A stretch of 64,000 nt of DNA from Allorhizobium borbori (GCF_014196535.1 NZ_JACIDU010000015.1:62001-126000); one strand, 5' to 3'; shown: positions 35,246-44,486, numbered from the stretch's first letter. The notes: generated by a model not told the origin, from the letters alone. Program-made: numbers and translations.

Positions 35246-37066
35246 TCAGGCAGCGCGAGCCGTTTCGGTCTCCTGCCCCTGGAAGGCAAATTTGCCGACG
35301 AGATCGCGCAGGGCCTGCGCCTCATGGGCCAGAGCCACGGAACCGGCATTCGATTCCTCCACCATCGCGGCGTTCTGCTGGGTGGTGTGATCGAGTTGGT
35401 TGATAGCGCCATTGACCTCGGCGATCCCCGTCGACTGCTCGCGCACGGAGAGGTTGATCGCTTCCATCTGCCGGTTGATCTGGCCGATCAGATCGCTGAT
35501 CTCGGCAAGTGCCGCGCCCGTATTGCGCACGAAGCTCACGCCACGCTCCACTTCCGTCGCCGAATTCCGGATGAGCGACTTGATCTCCTTGGCGGCTGTG
35601 GCCGACCGGCTGGCGAGTTCGCGCACTTCCTGCGCCACCACTGCAAAGCCCTTGCCGGCCTCACCGGCACGCGCGGCCTCGACGCCGGCATTCAGCGCCA
35701 GAAGATTGGTCTGGAAGGCGATTTCGTCGATCACACCGATGACGCTCGCAATCTGCCGCGACGATTGTTCGATGCGGTGCATCGCATCTTCGGCCGTGCG
35801 CACCACTTCGCTCGATTTCTGCGCGCAGGTATCGGCGCGGTCGGCGATTTCGCGGGCCTCCTCCGTCCGTTTCGCCGAATTGCTCACATTGGCGGTAATC
35901 TGCTCCAGTGCCGCCGCCGTCTCTTCCAGCGAGGCGGCTTGAAGCTCCGTGCGGCGGGCGAGATCATCGGCGCTGGCGGCGATTTCGCGGCTGCCGGTTT
36001 CCACCGCCTCAACCGAGTTTGAGATATGGAACAGCGTATCAGCCAAACGCTGGATGGCGCTGTTGAAATCATGGCGCAACGGCTCGAATTCAACGGCAAA
36101 GGGCTGGTCGATCTGGAAGGCAAGATCACCGGCGGCCAGCCGGTTCAGCGCCAGCGCCAGACTGGAGGTTGCAAGCCGTAACCGTTCCGTGGCATTTTCT
36201 TCCGCCACGCGCTGGGTCTCCAGCCGTTCCGCCTCGGCCCGTTTCCGCTCCTCTTCCGCCCGCAATTCCAGTTCGCGCTTGTCGATAGCCGCCAGCCGGA
36301 AGGTTTCAACCGCCCCGGCCATTGCGCCCATTTCATCGCTGCGACCGACATAGGGAACGGTACTTTCGGCGTCCCCACCCGCCAGCACGCGCATGGCCCG
36401 CGTCAGACGCCCCACCGGCAGCGCAATCGAGCGATAAACGAAGATGCCGGCCAGAAGCGCAATGAGAACGGAAACCCCCGCAAGAACATAGGCAAAGCGG
36501 ATATTCTCCTCGGCCGCCGCGGCGTTGCGCGCCCAGCCTTCCGCCGCCGCATTCTGGCTGGACGTGACGATACCGGCGGTGAGTTTCGAGATGGTGTTAC
36601 CGATGCCGCTCATGGTGGCGAGATACATGCGGGCATTCTTTTCGTTGCCCTGACCGGAATAGAAAAGCAGCGACTTGCCGATCTTGTTGTAGGAAGCCAG
36701 TTGCTTGTCCAGGTTTTCGATGGCCGCCTTGTCGCCGTCTACGGCCTGCGCCGCATATTGGGCCACGGCATCCTTGATGCGGTCGTTGATGGCCGCGATC
36801 TTTGCTTCGGCTTCCGCCTTCTCGATGCCCAGAACGTGTTGGCCATAAGCCTCCCGCAGCCGCACCGCATCGGTATCGATGCCCTTGGCCAGCGTGATGC
36901 CGGTTTCCGCCGCTTTGGCGATCTCCTGGCTGTTGTCGCTGATATCGCGCACAGAGCCGACCGACGACCAGGCGATCAGCACCGAAATGGCCGCCAGCCC
37001 GCCGATCGTGCCGGTCAGGCTATGCCGGATGCCCGGACGACGGGCGCTAAATTTCAAGCGACGCAC
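35246..37066 (-). CDS. Transmembrane methyl-accepting chemotaxis protein
   Basis: 606 residues. Helix 1 (about 18-40), a four-helix-bundle-like periplasmic domain, helix 2 (about 188-212), HAMP ([20 protein letters not shown]), a long coiled coil and the signalling domain with the conserved tip [20 protein letters not shown] and [14 protein letters not shown] usual final pentapeptide for CheR/CheB docking is not visible. The start is GTG 37066, with GAGG upstream. The ligand is unknown. Confidence 0.93.
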   Translation of the reverse strand: MRRLKFSARRPGIRHSLTGTIGGLAAISVLIAWSSVGSVRDISDNSQEIAKAAETGITLAKGIDTDAVRLREAYGQHVLGIEKAEAEAKIAAINDRIKDAVAQYAAQAVDGDKAAIENLDKQLASYNKIGKSLLFYSGQGNEKNARMYLATMSGIGNTISKLTAGIVTSSQNAAAEGWARNAAAAEENIRFAYVLAGVSVLIALLAGIFVYRSIALPVGRLTRAMRVLAGGDAESTVPYVGRSDEMGAMAGAVETFRLAAIDKRELELRAEEERKRAEAERLETQRVAEENATERLRLATSSLALALNRLAAGDLAFQIDQPFAVEFEPLRHDFNSAIQRLADTLFHISNSVEAVETGSREIAASADDLARRTELQAASLEETAAALEQITANVSNSAKRTEEAREIADRADTCAQKSSEVVRTAEDAMHRIEQSSRQIASVIGVIDEIAFQTNLLALNAGVEAARAGEAGKGFAVVAQEVRELASRSATAAKEIKSLIRNSATEVERGVSFVRNTGAALAEISDLIGQINRQMEAINLSVREQSTGIAEVNGAINQLDHTTQQNAAMVEESNAGSVALAHEAQALRDLVGKFAFQGQETETARAA

Positions 37067-37196
37067 AGCTTTTCCTCATTTTGTCGGACAACCTGAGTAC
37101 AGCGTGCAAAAAGGAGATAAAGATATATTTAATTCGATTGAAATTCAGTTTCTGGGCGGAATGCGGCCCCGCGCACGCCAGCACCTGAAACGCAAA

Positions 37197-37217
37197 AGGC
37201 CGGGATCGCTCCCGGCC
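37197..37217 (-). terminator. Rho-independent terminator
   Basis: GGCCGGGA and TCCCGGCC form an 8-bp stem with a 4-base loop; on the minus strand TTTTGCGTTT follows. It ends the DUF2267/DUF2780-like gene that stops at 37240. Confidence 0.85.
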
Positions 37218-37239
37218 CTGTTCGATCGAACGGTTCGGA

Positions 37240-37629
37240 TCAGACGAACTGCTTGAGGCCCGGCACCGAGGCGATGACGTTGTCGACGACTTCGTCGCCG
37301 GCATATTCGCGTGCCGTTGCCATGGTGGACTTGGCGAGTGCCGTGATTTCACCCATGCCGAGACCTTCGGACATGAGCTGCTGGCCGAGACCCATGACGC
37401 CGCCGCCGCCGATGGCGCTCATCAGGCCGCCGAGCAGGCCCTTGCTCTGACCTTCGCCGTTATACTTGGCCACCAGTTCGATGGCGCCCGGAAGGGCCTC
37501 GATCATCTTGGCAACCGGGCCGTCTTCACCCTCGCGCTGCAGGAAGCCGAGCATCATCCCCAAGGCCTTTTCGGCCAGTTCCGGGCTGATGCCCACCTGT
37601 TCGGCAATCTTCGCAACCATTTCGTTCAT
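37240..37629 (-). CDS. Small helical protein, DUF2780/DUF2267-like
   Basis: 129 residues without a signal peptide. The layout IAEQVGISPELAEKALGMMLGFLQ, then PGAIELVAKY, a glycine-rich turn (GLMSAIGGGGVMGLGQQL) and YAGDEVVDNVIASVPGLKQFV resembles DUF2780/DUF2267 proteins. The function is unknown. CGGAGGGA precedes the ATG, and the gene has its own terminator. Confidence 0.7.
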   Translation of the reverse strand: MNEMVAKIAEQVGISPELAEKALGMMLGFLQREGEDGPVAKMIEALPGAIELVAKYNGEGQSKGLLGGLMSAIGGGGVMGLGQQLMSEGLGMGEITALAKSTMATAREYAGDEVVDNVIASVPGLKQFV

Positions 37630-37797
37630 GGAAATCCCTCCGGTAATTTTGACGTTAACGTCAAGGTAAATCAACTTTTCACCGAACACAAGCGCAAGGC
37701 GTATTCCGGCGGAAACGGTATCGACTATACGCCGCTTCCGCGACTCACGCGACCGTTGTCGCCACCGATGTCTGTCCTTATAAGATCAGTAGGATGA

Positions 37798-37902
37798 TTC
37801 AATGACGGACGCCATGCGCCGAACGCCGCAGGCAAAGTTCAAGCGATCATCGACGCCATTGCGGAAGAAATCCGCTTCGCCCATTTCCGGGATGACCGGT
37901 AA
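37798..37902 (+). pseudogene. Short coding-like fragment without a start codon
   Basis: The frame opening just after a TGA (37795-37797) reads 34 codons with a protein-like pattern, including AAGKVQAIIDAIAEEIRFAH, to a TAA at 37900. It has no ATG, GTG or TTG start. It may be the decayed 3' end of a gene or a frameshifted small gene. It ends 15 bases before the HerA-like ATPase, and the ribosome site of that gene starts at its stop codon. Confidence 0.3.
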
Positions 37903-37917
37903 GGAGAGACCAGCATC

Positions 37918-39489
37918 ATGCTTCAGGACGGCAAGCTCTATATCGGCACCAGCCGCAACCCCGATGAAAGCCTTAACAAGGGTGAATATCTGGAACTGAA
38001 GTTCGGCAACCGCCATGGCCTCGTGACCGGCGCAACCGGCACCGGCAAGACGGTTTCGCTGCAGGTGATGGCCGAGGGCTTTGCCCGCGCCGGCGTGCCG
38101 GTCTTTGCCGCCGATATCAAGGGCGACCTTTCCGGCATTGCCGCCAAGGGCGAGCCAAAGGGATGGGTTACGGCCCGCGCCGAGCAGATCGGCTTTACCG
38201 ATCTCACCTTCGATCAGTTTCCGGTGATTTTCTGGGATCTTTACGGCGAAAAGGGCCACCGGGTTCGCACCACCATTGCGGAAATGGGCCCGCTGCTTCT
38301 GGCCCGGCTCATGGATGCGTCGGAAGCGCAGGAGGGCGTGCTCAACATCGCCTTCAAGATTGCCGATCAGGGCGGCCTGCCGCTGCTCGACCTGAAGGAC
38401 CTTCAGGCCATGCTCAACTACATGGCCGAGCATGCCAGCGAGCTTTCCAACCAGTTCGGCCTGATTTCCAAGGCCTCCGTCGGTTCGCTCCAGCGCGGCC
38501 TGCTTATTCTGGAGCAGCAGGGCGCGCAGCATTTCTTCGGTGAGCCGGCGCTCGACATCAAGGACATCATGCGGGTCAATCACGAGGGCAAGGGTACGAT
38601 TTCCGTGCTTGCCGCCGACAAGCTGATGATGAACCCGCGCCTTTACGCCACCTTCCTGCTGTGGCTGCTCTCCGAACTCTTCGAGGAACTGCCTGAGATC
38701 GGCGATCCGGAAAAACCGCGCCTCGTCTTCTTCTTCGATGAAGCCCATCTTCTGTTCAACGATGCGCCGAAGGTGCTGGTGGAGCGCGTGGAACAGGTGG
38801 TGCGCCTCATCCGCTCCAAGGGCGTCGGCGTCTATTTCGTCACGCAGAACCCGCTCGACGTGCCGGAAACGATCCTCGCCCAGCTTGGCAACCGTGTGCA
38901 GCACGCCCTGCGCGCCTATACGCCGCGCGAGCAGAAGGCGGTGAAATCCGCCGCCGATACGTTCCGCCCCAATCCGGCCTTCAACGCCGCGGAAGCGATC
39001 ACCGCGCTCGGCACCGGCGAGGCGCTGGTTTCGACGCTGGAGGGCAAGGGCGCGCCGACCATGGTGGAACGCACGCTGGTGCGCCCGCCCTCCGCCCGCG
39101 TCGGACCGCTGACGGATCAGGAGCGTGCCGGCATCATCGCAACCAGCCCGGTATCCGGCCTCTACGACAAGGATATCGACCGCGAATCCGCCTTCGAAAT
39201 GCTGAACGCCCGCGCCGCCAAGGCAGCGGAAGCCGAAGCGGCGAAAAAGGCGGAGGAGGAACGCCGCAAGAACGGCGTGCAGGAAGGCTCTGCCGGCGGT
39301 CGCTGGACCCTGCCCGGCTTCGGCGACAAGCCGGCCGAAGACAGCGCCGAAGCAAGGCCGAAGGCCCGCACCGGCGGCTATCAGCGCGAAACGGTGATCG
39401 AAGCGGCCATGAAGAGCGTGACCCGCACCGTGGCCACCCAACTCGGTCGCGCGATCGTGCGCGGCATTCTGGGAAGCCTGAAGCGGTAA
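37918..39489 (+). CDS. HerA-like ATPase of the DUF853 family
   Basis: 523 residues. An N-terminal Walker A (VTGATGTGKTVSLQ) and a Walker B in RLVFFFDEAHLLF mark a HerA/FtsK-related P-loop NTPase. DUF853 covers most of the protein; SKGVGVYFVTQNPLDVPE and NRVQHALRAYTPREQKAVK are typical. The C-terminus has an Ala/Glu/Lys-rich coiled coil. HerA proteins move along DNA together with the NurA nuclease in archaea; a role for the bacterial DUF853 group is not established. AAGGAGAG precedes the ATG. Confidence 0.9.
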   Translation: MLQDGKLYIGTSRNPDESLNKGEYLELKFGNRHGLVTGATGTGKTVSLQVMAEGFARAGVPVFAADIKGDLSGIAAKGEPKGWVTARAEQIGFTDLTFDQFPVIFWDLYGEKGHRVRTTIAEMGPLLLARLMDASEAQEGVLNIAFKIADQGGLPLLDLKDLQAMLNYMAEHASELSNQFGLISKASVGSLQRGLLILEQQGAQHFFGEPALDIKDIMRVNHEGKGTISVLAADKLMMNPRLYATFLLWLLSELFEELPEIGDPEKPRLVFFFDEAHLLFNDAPKVLVERVEQVVRLIRSKGVGVYFVTQNPLDVPETILAQLGNRVQHALRAYTPREQKAVKSAADTFRPNPAFNAAEAITALGTGEALVSTLEGKGAPTMVERTLVRPPSARVGPLTDQERAGIIATSPVSGLYDKDIDRESAFEMLNARAAKAAEAEAAKKAEEERRKNGVQEGSAGGRWTLPGFGDKPAEDSAEARPKARTGGYQRETVIEAAMKSVTRTVATQLGRAIVRGILGSLKR

Positions 39490-39516
39490 GGGCGGCGCGG
39501 GAACCTCGCCGGATTT

Positions 39517-39631
39517 CCTTCTCCCTCGGGGAGAAGGTGGCCCGAAGGGCCGGATGAAATGGCCTGCGCGACGGGTTCCTTTTCCGTCCCCCTCATCCCG
39601 CTGCCGCGACCTTCTCCCGATCAGGAGAAGG
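39517..39631. repeat. RIME-like intergenic repeat cluster, copy B
   Basis: Two copies of the CCTTCTCCC/GGAGAAGG palindrome (39517-39537 and 39610-39631) enclose a GGCCCGAAGGGCC hairpin at 39540-39552. Rhizobial genomes hold many such short interspersed elements. It fills most of the gap between the HerA-like ATPase and the D-amino-acid transaminase. Confidence 0.75.
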
Positions 39632-39788
39632 AGGAGGGCCTCTTCCTCCGGATTCCAATGAGGCGCGGAAGCTGGAGGGCCCCTCCCTCTCCCGCGCCGC
39701 CACATTCGCGGCATGTTCCGCAACCATAAGCAACCGTCGCGCCCGGTCCCTGTGGCGCATGAACGAACAAGGCATTGCGGAGCATCCG

Positions 39789-40643
39789 ATGGCGAGAATT
39801 GTTTATGTCAATGGCGCGTGGGTCGACGAGACCGAGGCCAAGGTTTCCGTCTTCGATCGCGGCTTCCTCTTCGCCGATGCCATCTACGAGGTGACGGCCG
39901 TTGTCGGCGGCAAGCTCGTGGGGTACGCGGGCCATGCCGAGCGGCTGAAGCGATCGCTCGATTCCATCGGCATTCCGCATCCTTTCACGGATGAGAGCCT
40001 GCTGGCCCTTCACCGCGAAATCCTCGCCCGCAACAACCTCACCGATGGCGCTATCTATCTGCAGATCTCGCGCGGCGCGGAAGACCGCGACTTCTTCTAC
40101 TCGGACGATCTGACGCCCACCTTCGTCATGTTCACCCAGGCACGCCCGGTGCTCGACAATCCGAAGTGGAAGACAGGCATCGCCGTCATCACCATGCCCG
40201 AAGGCCGTTGGGCCAACCGCCAGATCAAGACCGTCCAGCTTCTCTATTCGTCGCTTTCCAAGATGGAAGCGAAGCGGCAGGGCGCGGATGACGTGCTGTT
40301 CGTGGAAGACGGCGTGATCACCGAATCCGGCTCTTCCAACGCCCACATCATCACGAAGGACGGAACGCTGGTGACACGGGCGCTTTCCAACGCGCTGCTG
40401 CATGGGATCACCCGCGCCTCCATCCTCGACGTTGCGCGCAATGCCCAGATCAAGGTGGAGGAACGCGGCTTCACACCCGAGGAAGCGCTGGAGGCTGCAG
40501 AGGTCTTCATCTCGTCCGCCGGAGCCTTCGTCATGCCGGTCGTCTCCATCGACGGCAAGGCCATCGGCGACGGCAAGCCGGGACCGATGACGGCACGGCT
40601 GCGCGATCTCTACATCGAATACGAACTGGCCCACGCCATCTGA
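39789..40643 (+). CDS. dat: D-amino-acid transaminase (PLP fold type IV)
   Basis: 284 residues. It is closest to bacterial D-alanine aminotransferase, which supplies D-Glu or D-Ala for peptidoglycan. The N-terminal YVNGAWVDETEAKVSVFDRGF is the family start. The PLP lysine is probably Lys147 in ANRQIKTVQLL. ESGSSNAHIIT and HGITRASIL follow. ATG 39789 has GGAG six bases upstream. It differs clearly from the IlvE at 31616. Confidence 0.9.
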   Translation: MARIVYVNGAWVDETEAKVSVFDRGFLFADAIYEVTAVVGGKLVGYAGHAERLKRSLDSIGIPHPFTDESLLALHREILARNNLTDGAIYLQISRGAEDRDFFYSDDLTPTFVMFTQARPVLDNPKWKTGIAVITMPEGRWANRQIKTVQLLYSSLSKMEAKRQGADDVLFVEDGVITESGSSNAHIITKDGTLVTRALSNALLHGITRASILDVARNAQIKVEERGFTPEEALEAAEVFISSAGAFVMPVVSIDGKAIGDGKPGPMTARLRDLYIEYELAHAI

Positions 40644-40664
40644 CGGGCAACGGGCGGAGCAGCC

Positions 40665-41447
40665 TCAGCGCTTCTCCGCCACGACATTGAAATAGGCGCC
40701 CTGCGGATCGGTCGCCTGGGCGATCCAGCGGTCGCCGAACACTTCACGCGGACCGAAAACGATGGCGCCGCCCGCGTCGGTAATGCGGGCCAGTGCGGCA
40801 TCGAGACTGTCCACCGCGACATAGAAGCTCCAGAAGGCCATCGGGCATTCGTCCGGCTTCCTCATCATGCCGCAGCACACCTCGCCATTGATGGAAACGA
40901 GCTGGTAGGTACCCTTTTCGCCCATATCGATGGCCTCGGCCTTCTTCCAGCCGAACAGCTTTTCGTAAAAGGGAAAGACCACATCCGGATCGCCGCCCAG
41001 AAGCTCGTTCCAGACCACCGTGCCCGGCTTGCCCGGCGTGACGCAGGGTAGCGGGTTCTCCATCGGCACCGGCGTGAAGACGATGAAAACCCCGCCGAAG
41101 GGATCGGCGACCACCGCAAGACGCCCGACCCCCGGAATATCTTCCGGCTGGCGACGCACCGACCCGCCGAGCATGACGAGATCGGCAAGGCAGAGGTCCA
41201 CATCGTCAATGAGGATATAGCCGGTCCAGTTCGGCGGAATGCCTTCAGCCAGATGAATGGCCTGCAACTCCAGTATTCCGCCGATGCCGACCGGTTCGCC
41301 CGCCACTTCCAGCACCGTGTAATCCATCGACGGCATGTTGACCGTCTTGGCGCTCCAGCCGGCCACCGCCTTGTAAAAGGCAGCGGCGGCTGCAACATCC
41401 GTGGTCATCAGTTCGTACCAGATGAACTGCCCGAACTCTTCCGGCAT
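40665..41447 (-). CDS. Two-domain VOC family protein (glyoxalase-like), paralogue 1
   Basis: 260 residues with two tandem vicinal-oxygen-chelate halves (about 8-125 and 145-258), each beginning with an (F/V)xWxEL motif: FIWYELMTTD and VVWNELLGGD. It resembles the CFP32/hydroxylase-type VOC proteins found next to regulators. The reaction is unknown. Together with the gene at 41550 it forms a tandem duplicated pair on the minus strand behind a MarR regulator. Confidence 0.86.
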   Translation of the reverse strand: MPEEFGQFIWYELMTTDVAAAAAFYKAVAGWSAKTVNMPSMDYTVLEVAGEPVGIGGILELQAIHLAEGIPPNWTGYILIDDVDLCLADLVMLGGSVRRQPEDIPGVGRLAVVADPFGGVFIVFTPVPMENPLPCVTPGKPGTVVWNELLGGDPDVVFPFYEKLFGWKKAEAIDMGEKGTYQLVSINGEVCCGMMRKPDECPMAFWSFYVAVDSLDAALARITDAGGAIVFGPREVFGDRWIAQATDPQGAYFNVVAEKR

Positions 41448-41549
41448 TCCCGTCTCCCCGATCGCCGCCCTGAACGCGCGCCCCGCGCGTCCATGAACCT
41501 ATAGGGCCATGAAAGCAGACGTTCCGCAACCGGAAAGACCTGCAAAAGT

Positions 41550-42329
41550 TCAGCGCGTCATCGAGGCCAGCGAGAAGAGCGCGCCTTCCCTGTCCAGACA
41601 GTTGAGAATGAAGGAACCGCCCGGCACTTCCTGCGGGCCGTGCAGCACCTTGCCGCCGGCTGCCGCCACACGGGCCGCCGCAGCCTCGATGCCATCGACA
41701 TTGATGTAATAGTTCCAGGTGGGCGGTCCCATGTCCGGCGTCGCCGTCATCATGCCGCCGAGCCCCTGGCCTTTAAGGTCGAAGCACTGGTAGATGCCCA
41801 TGTCGCCCATATCGACCGCAAGGCTCTTCTCCCAGCCGAACAGACGGGAATAGAAGGCAAAGTCCGCCTCCCGGTTGCCGGCATAAAGCTCGCGCCAGCC
41901 GAAAGTGCCCTGGCTGCCGGGCGCGGCAGAGGCTGGCAGCGGTCCCTCGGGCATGTTGGGCCGGAACAGGCAGAAGACAGCGCCATGCGGATCGTTGACC
42001 ACCGCGAAACGGCCGATGCCGCCGGGAATGTCCTCCGGCCCTTTGAGCAGCCTGCCGCCGGTGGCGACGATTTCGGCGACGGTCGCATCCACATCATTGG
42101 CGGCAATATAGCCTATCCAACCCGGACGCGCGCCGGAACAGGCCATGTCCGGGTTGATCGCCATCATGCCGGCCACGCCCATTTCGAAACCGGGAACGCT
42201 GAAAATGGTGTAATCGCCGTGCGGCTCGCCCTGGGGCTTCGCCTCCCAGCCCACGACAGCGCCGTAAAATGCCGTGGCGGCTGCCGTGTCCGCGCTCATC
42301 AGTTCATACCAGATGAAACTCCCTTGCAT
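41550..42329 (-). CDS. Two-domain VOC family protein (glyoxalase-like), paralogue 2
   Basis: 259 residues, clearly related to the neighbouring VOC protein across its length: SFIWYELMSADTAAATAFYG and TFGWRELYAGNREADFAFY mark the two halves. AAGGAGGG precedes ATG 42329. It is divergent from a MarR gene with 66 bases between, so the regulator probably controls it. The substrate is unknown. Confidence 0.86.
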   Translation of the reverse strand: MQGSFIWYELMSADTAAATAFYGAVVGWEAKPQGEPHGDYTIFSVPGFEMGVAGMMAINPDMACSGARPGWIGYIAANDVDATVAEIVATGGRLLKGPEDIPGGIGRFAVVNDPHGAVFCLFRPNMPEGPLPASAAPGSQGTFGWRELYAGNREADFAFYSRLFGWEKSLAVDMGDMGIYQCFDLKGQGLGGMMTATPDMGPPTWNYYINVDGIEAAAARVAAAGGKVLHGPQEVPGGSFILNCLDREGALFSLASMTR

Positions 42330-42395
42330 GCCACGCCCTCCTTGTGCGACATCACGATCCTTGACGATATAGGTTGATATAAACATATTTGCACC

Positions 42396-42863
42396 ATGTC
42401 AAATCCGCAAGTGATTCCCTTCGCCACCACGCTCCATGTCAAGGATACCTGCCTGTGCCTGCATGCGCAGCGCGCGGCCCGCGCGCTGGCCCGCCGGTTC
42501 GATGCGGCGCTGAAGCCGTTCGGCCTGACGAACCAGCAATTTTCGCTGATGATGGCGCTGAACCGGCCGGAACCGCCGACCATTGCGCCGGTCGCCAGCC
42601 TGCTGGCCATGGACCGCACGACGCTGACGGCAGCGCTGAAGCCGCTGGAGCGACAGGGCTGGGTGAATGTGGAAACCGACGCACGCGACAAGCGCGGCAG
42701 GCGCCTGCGCCTGACCGATGCGGGCATGGCGGTTCTGGTGGCGGCGTTGCCGGAATGGAAACGCCTGCATGGTGAAATCGAGGCGGACCTCACCGCCATC
42801 GATGCCGACAGCCTGCGCCGCGGCCTGCTGGACATATCGGCACCGCCAAAATCCGGAGAGTGA
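42396..42863 (+). CDS. MarR-family transcriptional regulator
   Basis: 155 residues. The winged-helix core is clear: LTNQQFSLMMALNR, VASLLAMDRTTLTAALKPLERQG (recognition helix) and the wing DARDKRGRRLRLTDAG. Several Cys and His occur near the N-terminus (DTCLCLHAQRAAR) and could sense oxidants or metals. It is divergent from the VOC pair; the gap contains a loose dyad around GGTTGATATAAAC. It probably represses the VOC genes and itself. Confidence 0.88.
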   Translation: MSNPQVIPFATTLHVKDTCLCLHAQRAARALARRFDAALKPFGLTNQQFSLMMALNRPEPPTIAPVASLLAMDRTTLTAALKPLERQGWVNVETDARDKRGRRLRLTDAGMAVLVAALPEWKRLHGEIEADLTAIDADSLRRGLLDISAPPKSGE

Positions 42864-42870
42864 CCCTGCT

Positions 42871-42893
42871 CCGCAAGGCATTTGCGGTTTGTT
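42871..42893 (+). terminator. Weak terminator-like hairpin after the MarR gene
   Basis: CCGCAA (42871-42876) pairs with TTGCGG (42882-42887) and is followed by TTTGTT. Confidence 0.4.
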
Positions 42894-42898
42894 AAGTG

Positions 42899-42911
42899 CA
42901 ATGCAGCATTG
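42899..42911. promoter_or_regulatory. 13-base perfect palindrome upstream of the soluble MCP-Cache gene
   Basis: CAATGC-A-GCATTG, centred at 42905 and ending 34 bases before the start codon at 42945. It could be an operator. No regulator is known for it. Confidence 0.35.
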
Positions 42912-42944
42912 TTGTTGCCTTGCAACCCGAGCGAGCCCACCCCC

Positions 42945-43979
42945 ATGAGTGCAGCCACCGTTTCCATCAGCGATATCTCCAGCAAGTCGGAGGAAGTGCG
43001 CGATATCGCCGTTGGCAAGGTCAGTGAAATCCGCGCCATCAACCGGCGCATGCGGATGCTGGCGCTCAACGCACTGATCGAGGCAGCGCGCGCCGGTGAG
43101 GCCGGACGGGGTTTTGCGGTCGTCAGCCAGGAAGTGCGCAATATTTCCGAAGAGGTGGAAATTCTCTCCAAGGCGCTGGAAGCGGAACTGGCCGAGGAAA
43201 TCGACGCCATGTCGCATCTGGCGCGGGTGATGAACGAGAGCAGCAACGGCCAGCGGCTGGTGGACCTTGCGCTGAACGCCATCGAGATCGCTGATCGCAA
43301 TCTGTACGAGCGTACCTGCGACGTGCGTTGGTGGGCGACCGATTCCGCCTTCGTCACTGCGCTGGCGGAACCCGGCAACGAGGCATTCGCCTTTGCCGCG
43401 GAACGGCTGGAAACCATCCTGCGGGCCTATACGGCGTATACCGATCTCTGGCTGTGCGATACTAGCGGCAAGGTGGTGGCCTCCGCCAGGCGCGGCCAGT
43501 TTGCCGTGACGGGCGAGAGCGTGAACGACCGAAGCTGGTTTCGCCGCGGCCTGTCGCTTTCGACCGGCGACGATTTCCACGCCGAGGACGTTTCCCGCGA
43601 ACCGCTTCTGGGCGACGCGATCGTCGCCACCTATACAACACCGGTGCGGGTCGGCGGCCGGGCGAACGGCAAGCCGCTCGGCCTGCTCGCCATCCATTTC
43701 GACTGGCAGGCGCAATCGGATCTCATCGTCAAGGGCGTGCGCCTGACCGACGACGAACGCCGCAACAGCCGCGTGCTGATCACCGACCGGAACAATCGCG
43801 TCATCGCCGCCTCGGACGGCATGGGCATTCTCACCGAACGCATCGAGGGCATGGCCCACGGGCCGCAGGGCTGGGCCCTGTCCAAGCATGGGCGGCTTAT
43901 CGCCCATCATACCACGCCGGGCTACGAGACCTATGAAGGCCTTGGCTGGCGCGGCGTCATCATCCAGACGCCGGAGTGA
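42945..43979 (+). CDS. Soluble MCP-tip plus Cache protein of inverted domain order
   Basis: 344 residues with no transmembrane helix. Residues 33-68 are the conserved chemoreceptor tip ([20 protein letters not shown], then AVVSQEVRNISEE), but only one short helical hairpin is present, not a full signalling domain. From about residue 110 onward the protein resembles a double-Cache sensor, with LDLWLCDTSGKVVAS-like (here YTDLWLCDTSGKVVAS), NDRSWFRRGL and a C-terminal LLAIHFDW. Cache domains are normally periplasmic. No CheR/CheB site is visible. The ribosome site is weak. The role is unknown. Confidence 0.8.
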   Translation: MSAATVSISDISSKSEEVRDIAVGKVSEIRAINRRMRMLALNALIEAARAGEAGRGFAVVSQEVRNISEEVEILSKALEAELAEEIDAMSHLARVMNESSNGQRLVDLALNAIEIADRNLYERTCDVRWWATDSAFVTALAEPGNEAFAFAAERLETILRAYTAYTDLWLCDTSGKVVASARRGQFAVTGESVNDRSWFRRGLSLSTGDDFHAEDVSREPLLGDAIVATYTTPVRVGGRANGKPLGLLAIHFDWQAQSDLIVKGVRLTDDERRNSRVLITDRNNRVIAASDGMGILTERIEGMAHGPQGWALSKHGRLIAHHTTPGYETYEGLGWRGVIIQTPE

Positions 43980-44009
43980 CCGGCAGCGACCGCAACCGGC
44001 GGCAGGAAC

Positions 44010-44039
44010 AAAGGCGACGCCAGAAAGCGCCGCCTTTTT
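44010..44039 (+). terminator. Rho-independent terminator
   Basis: AAAGGCGACG (44010-44019) pairs with CGCCGCCTTT (44028-44037), one mismatch, followed by T residues to 44039. Confidence 0.78.
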
Positions 44040-44060
44040 CAATCAGGCCAACCCGTTCCA

Positions 44061-44486
44061 TCAGGCCAGCGTGACCGGCACTTCGGTTGCGGTGCGCATG
44101 GCATGGCTGTAGGGGCAGACGATGTGGGCGGCAGCGACAAGCGATTCCGCCAGATCGCGGTCAAGGCCGGGAATGTCGACCGTCAGCGCCACTTCGATGC
44201 CGAAGCCGGTGCCATCGTCACGCGGGCCGATGCCGACCTTGGCGGAAACCGTGGTATCGTCCGGGATCTTCACCTTCTTCTGACCGGCCACGAAGCGCAG
44301 CGCGCCGAGGAAGCAGGCGGAATAGCCGGTGGCGAAAAGCTGCTCGGGATTGGTGCCGCGCGCGCCATCACCGCCCAGTTCCTTGGGAACGGTCAACTGA
44401 ACATCGAGAACGCCGTCTTCCGTCCTGGAGCGACCCGAACGTCCGCCGCCGGTTGCTGTCGCGCTGGTGGTGTAGAGAATTGCCAT
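44061..44486 (-). CDS. ohr: Organic hydroperoxide resistance protein Ohr
   Basis: 141-residue thiol peroxidase that reduces organic hydroperoxides using lipoyl-dependent thiols. The two catalytic cysteines are Cys58 (GYSACFLGAL) and Cys124 (HIVCPYSHAM), the Ohr rather than OsmC pattern. AAGGAGA precedes the ATG. It is divergent from ohrR, with a strong palindrome between them, the usual arrangement in rhizobia. Confidence 0.95.
   Translation of the reverse strand: MAILYTTSATATGGGRSGRSRTEDGVLDVQLTVPKELGGDGARGTNPEQLFATGYSACFLGALRFVAGQKKVKIPDDTTVSAKVGIGPRDDGTGFGIEVALTVDIPGLDRDLAESLVAAAHIVCPYSHAMRTATEVPVTLA

Noticed and set aside
37786-39723. Long minus-strand frame across the HerA-like gene
   Set aside because: Same reason: a GC-rich shadow with no recognisable domain.
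39789-40643. Second IlvE
   Set aside because: The sequence is closer to D-amino-acid transaminase; it lacks the pattern of the IlvE at 31616.
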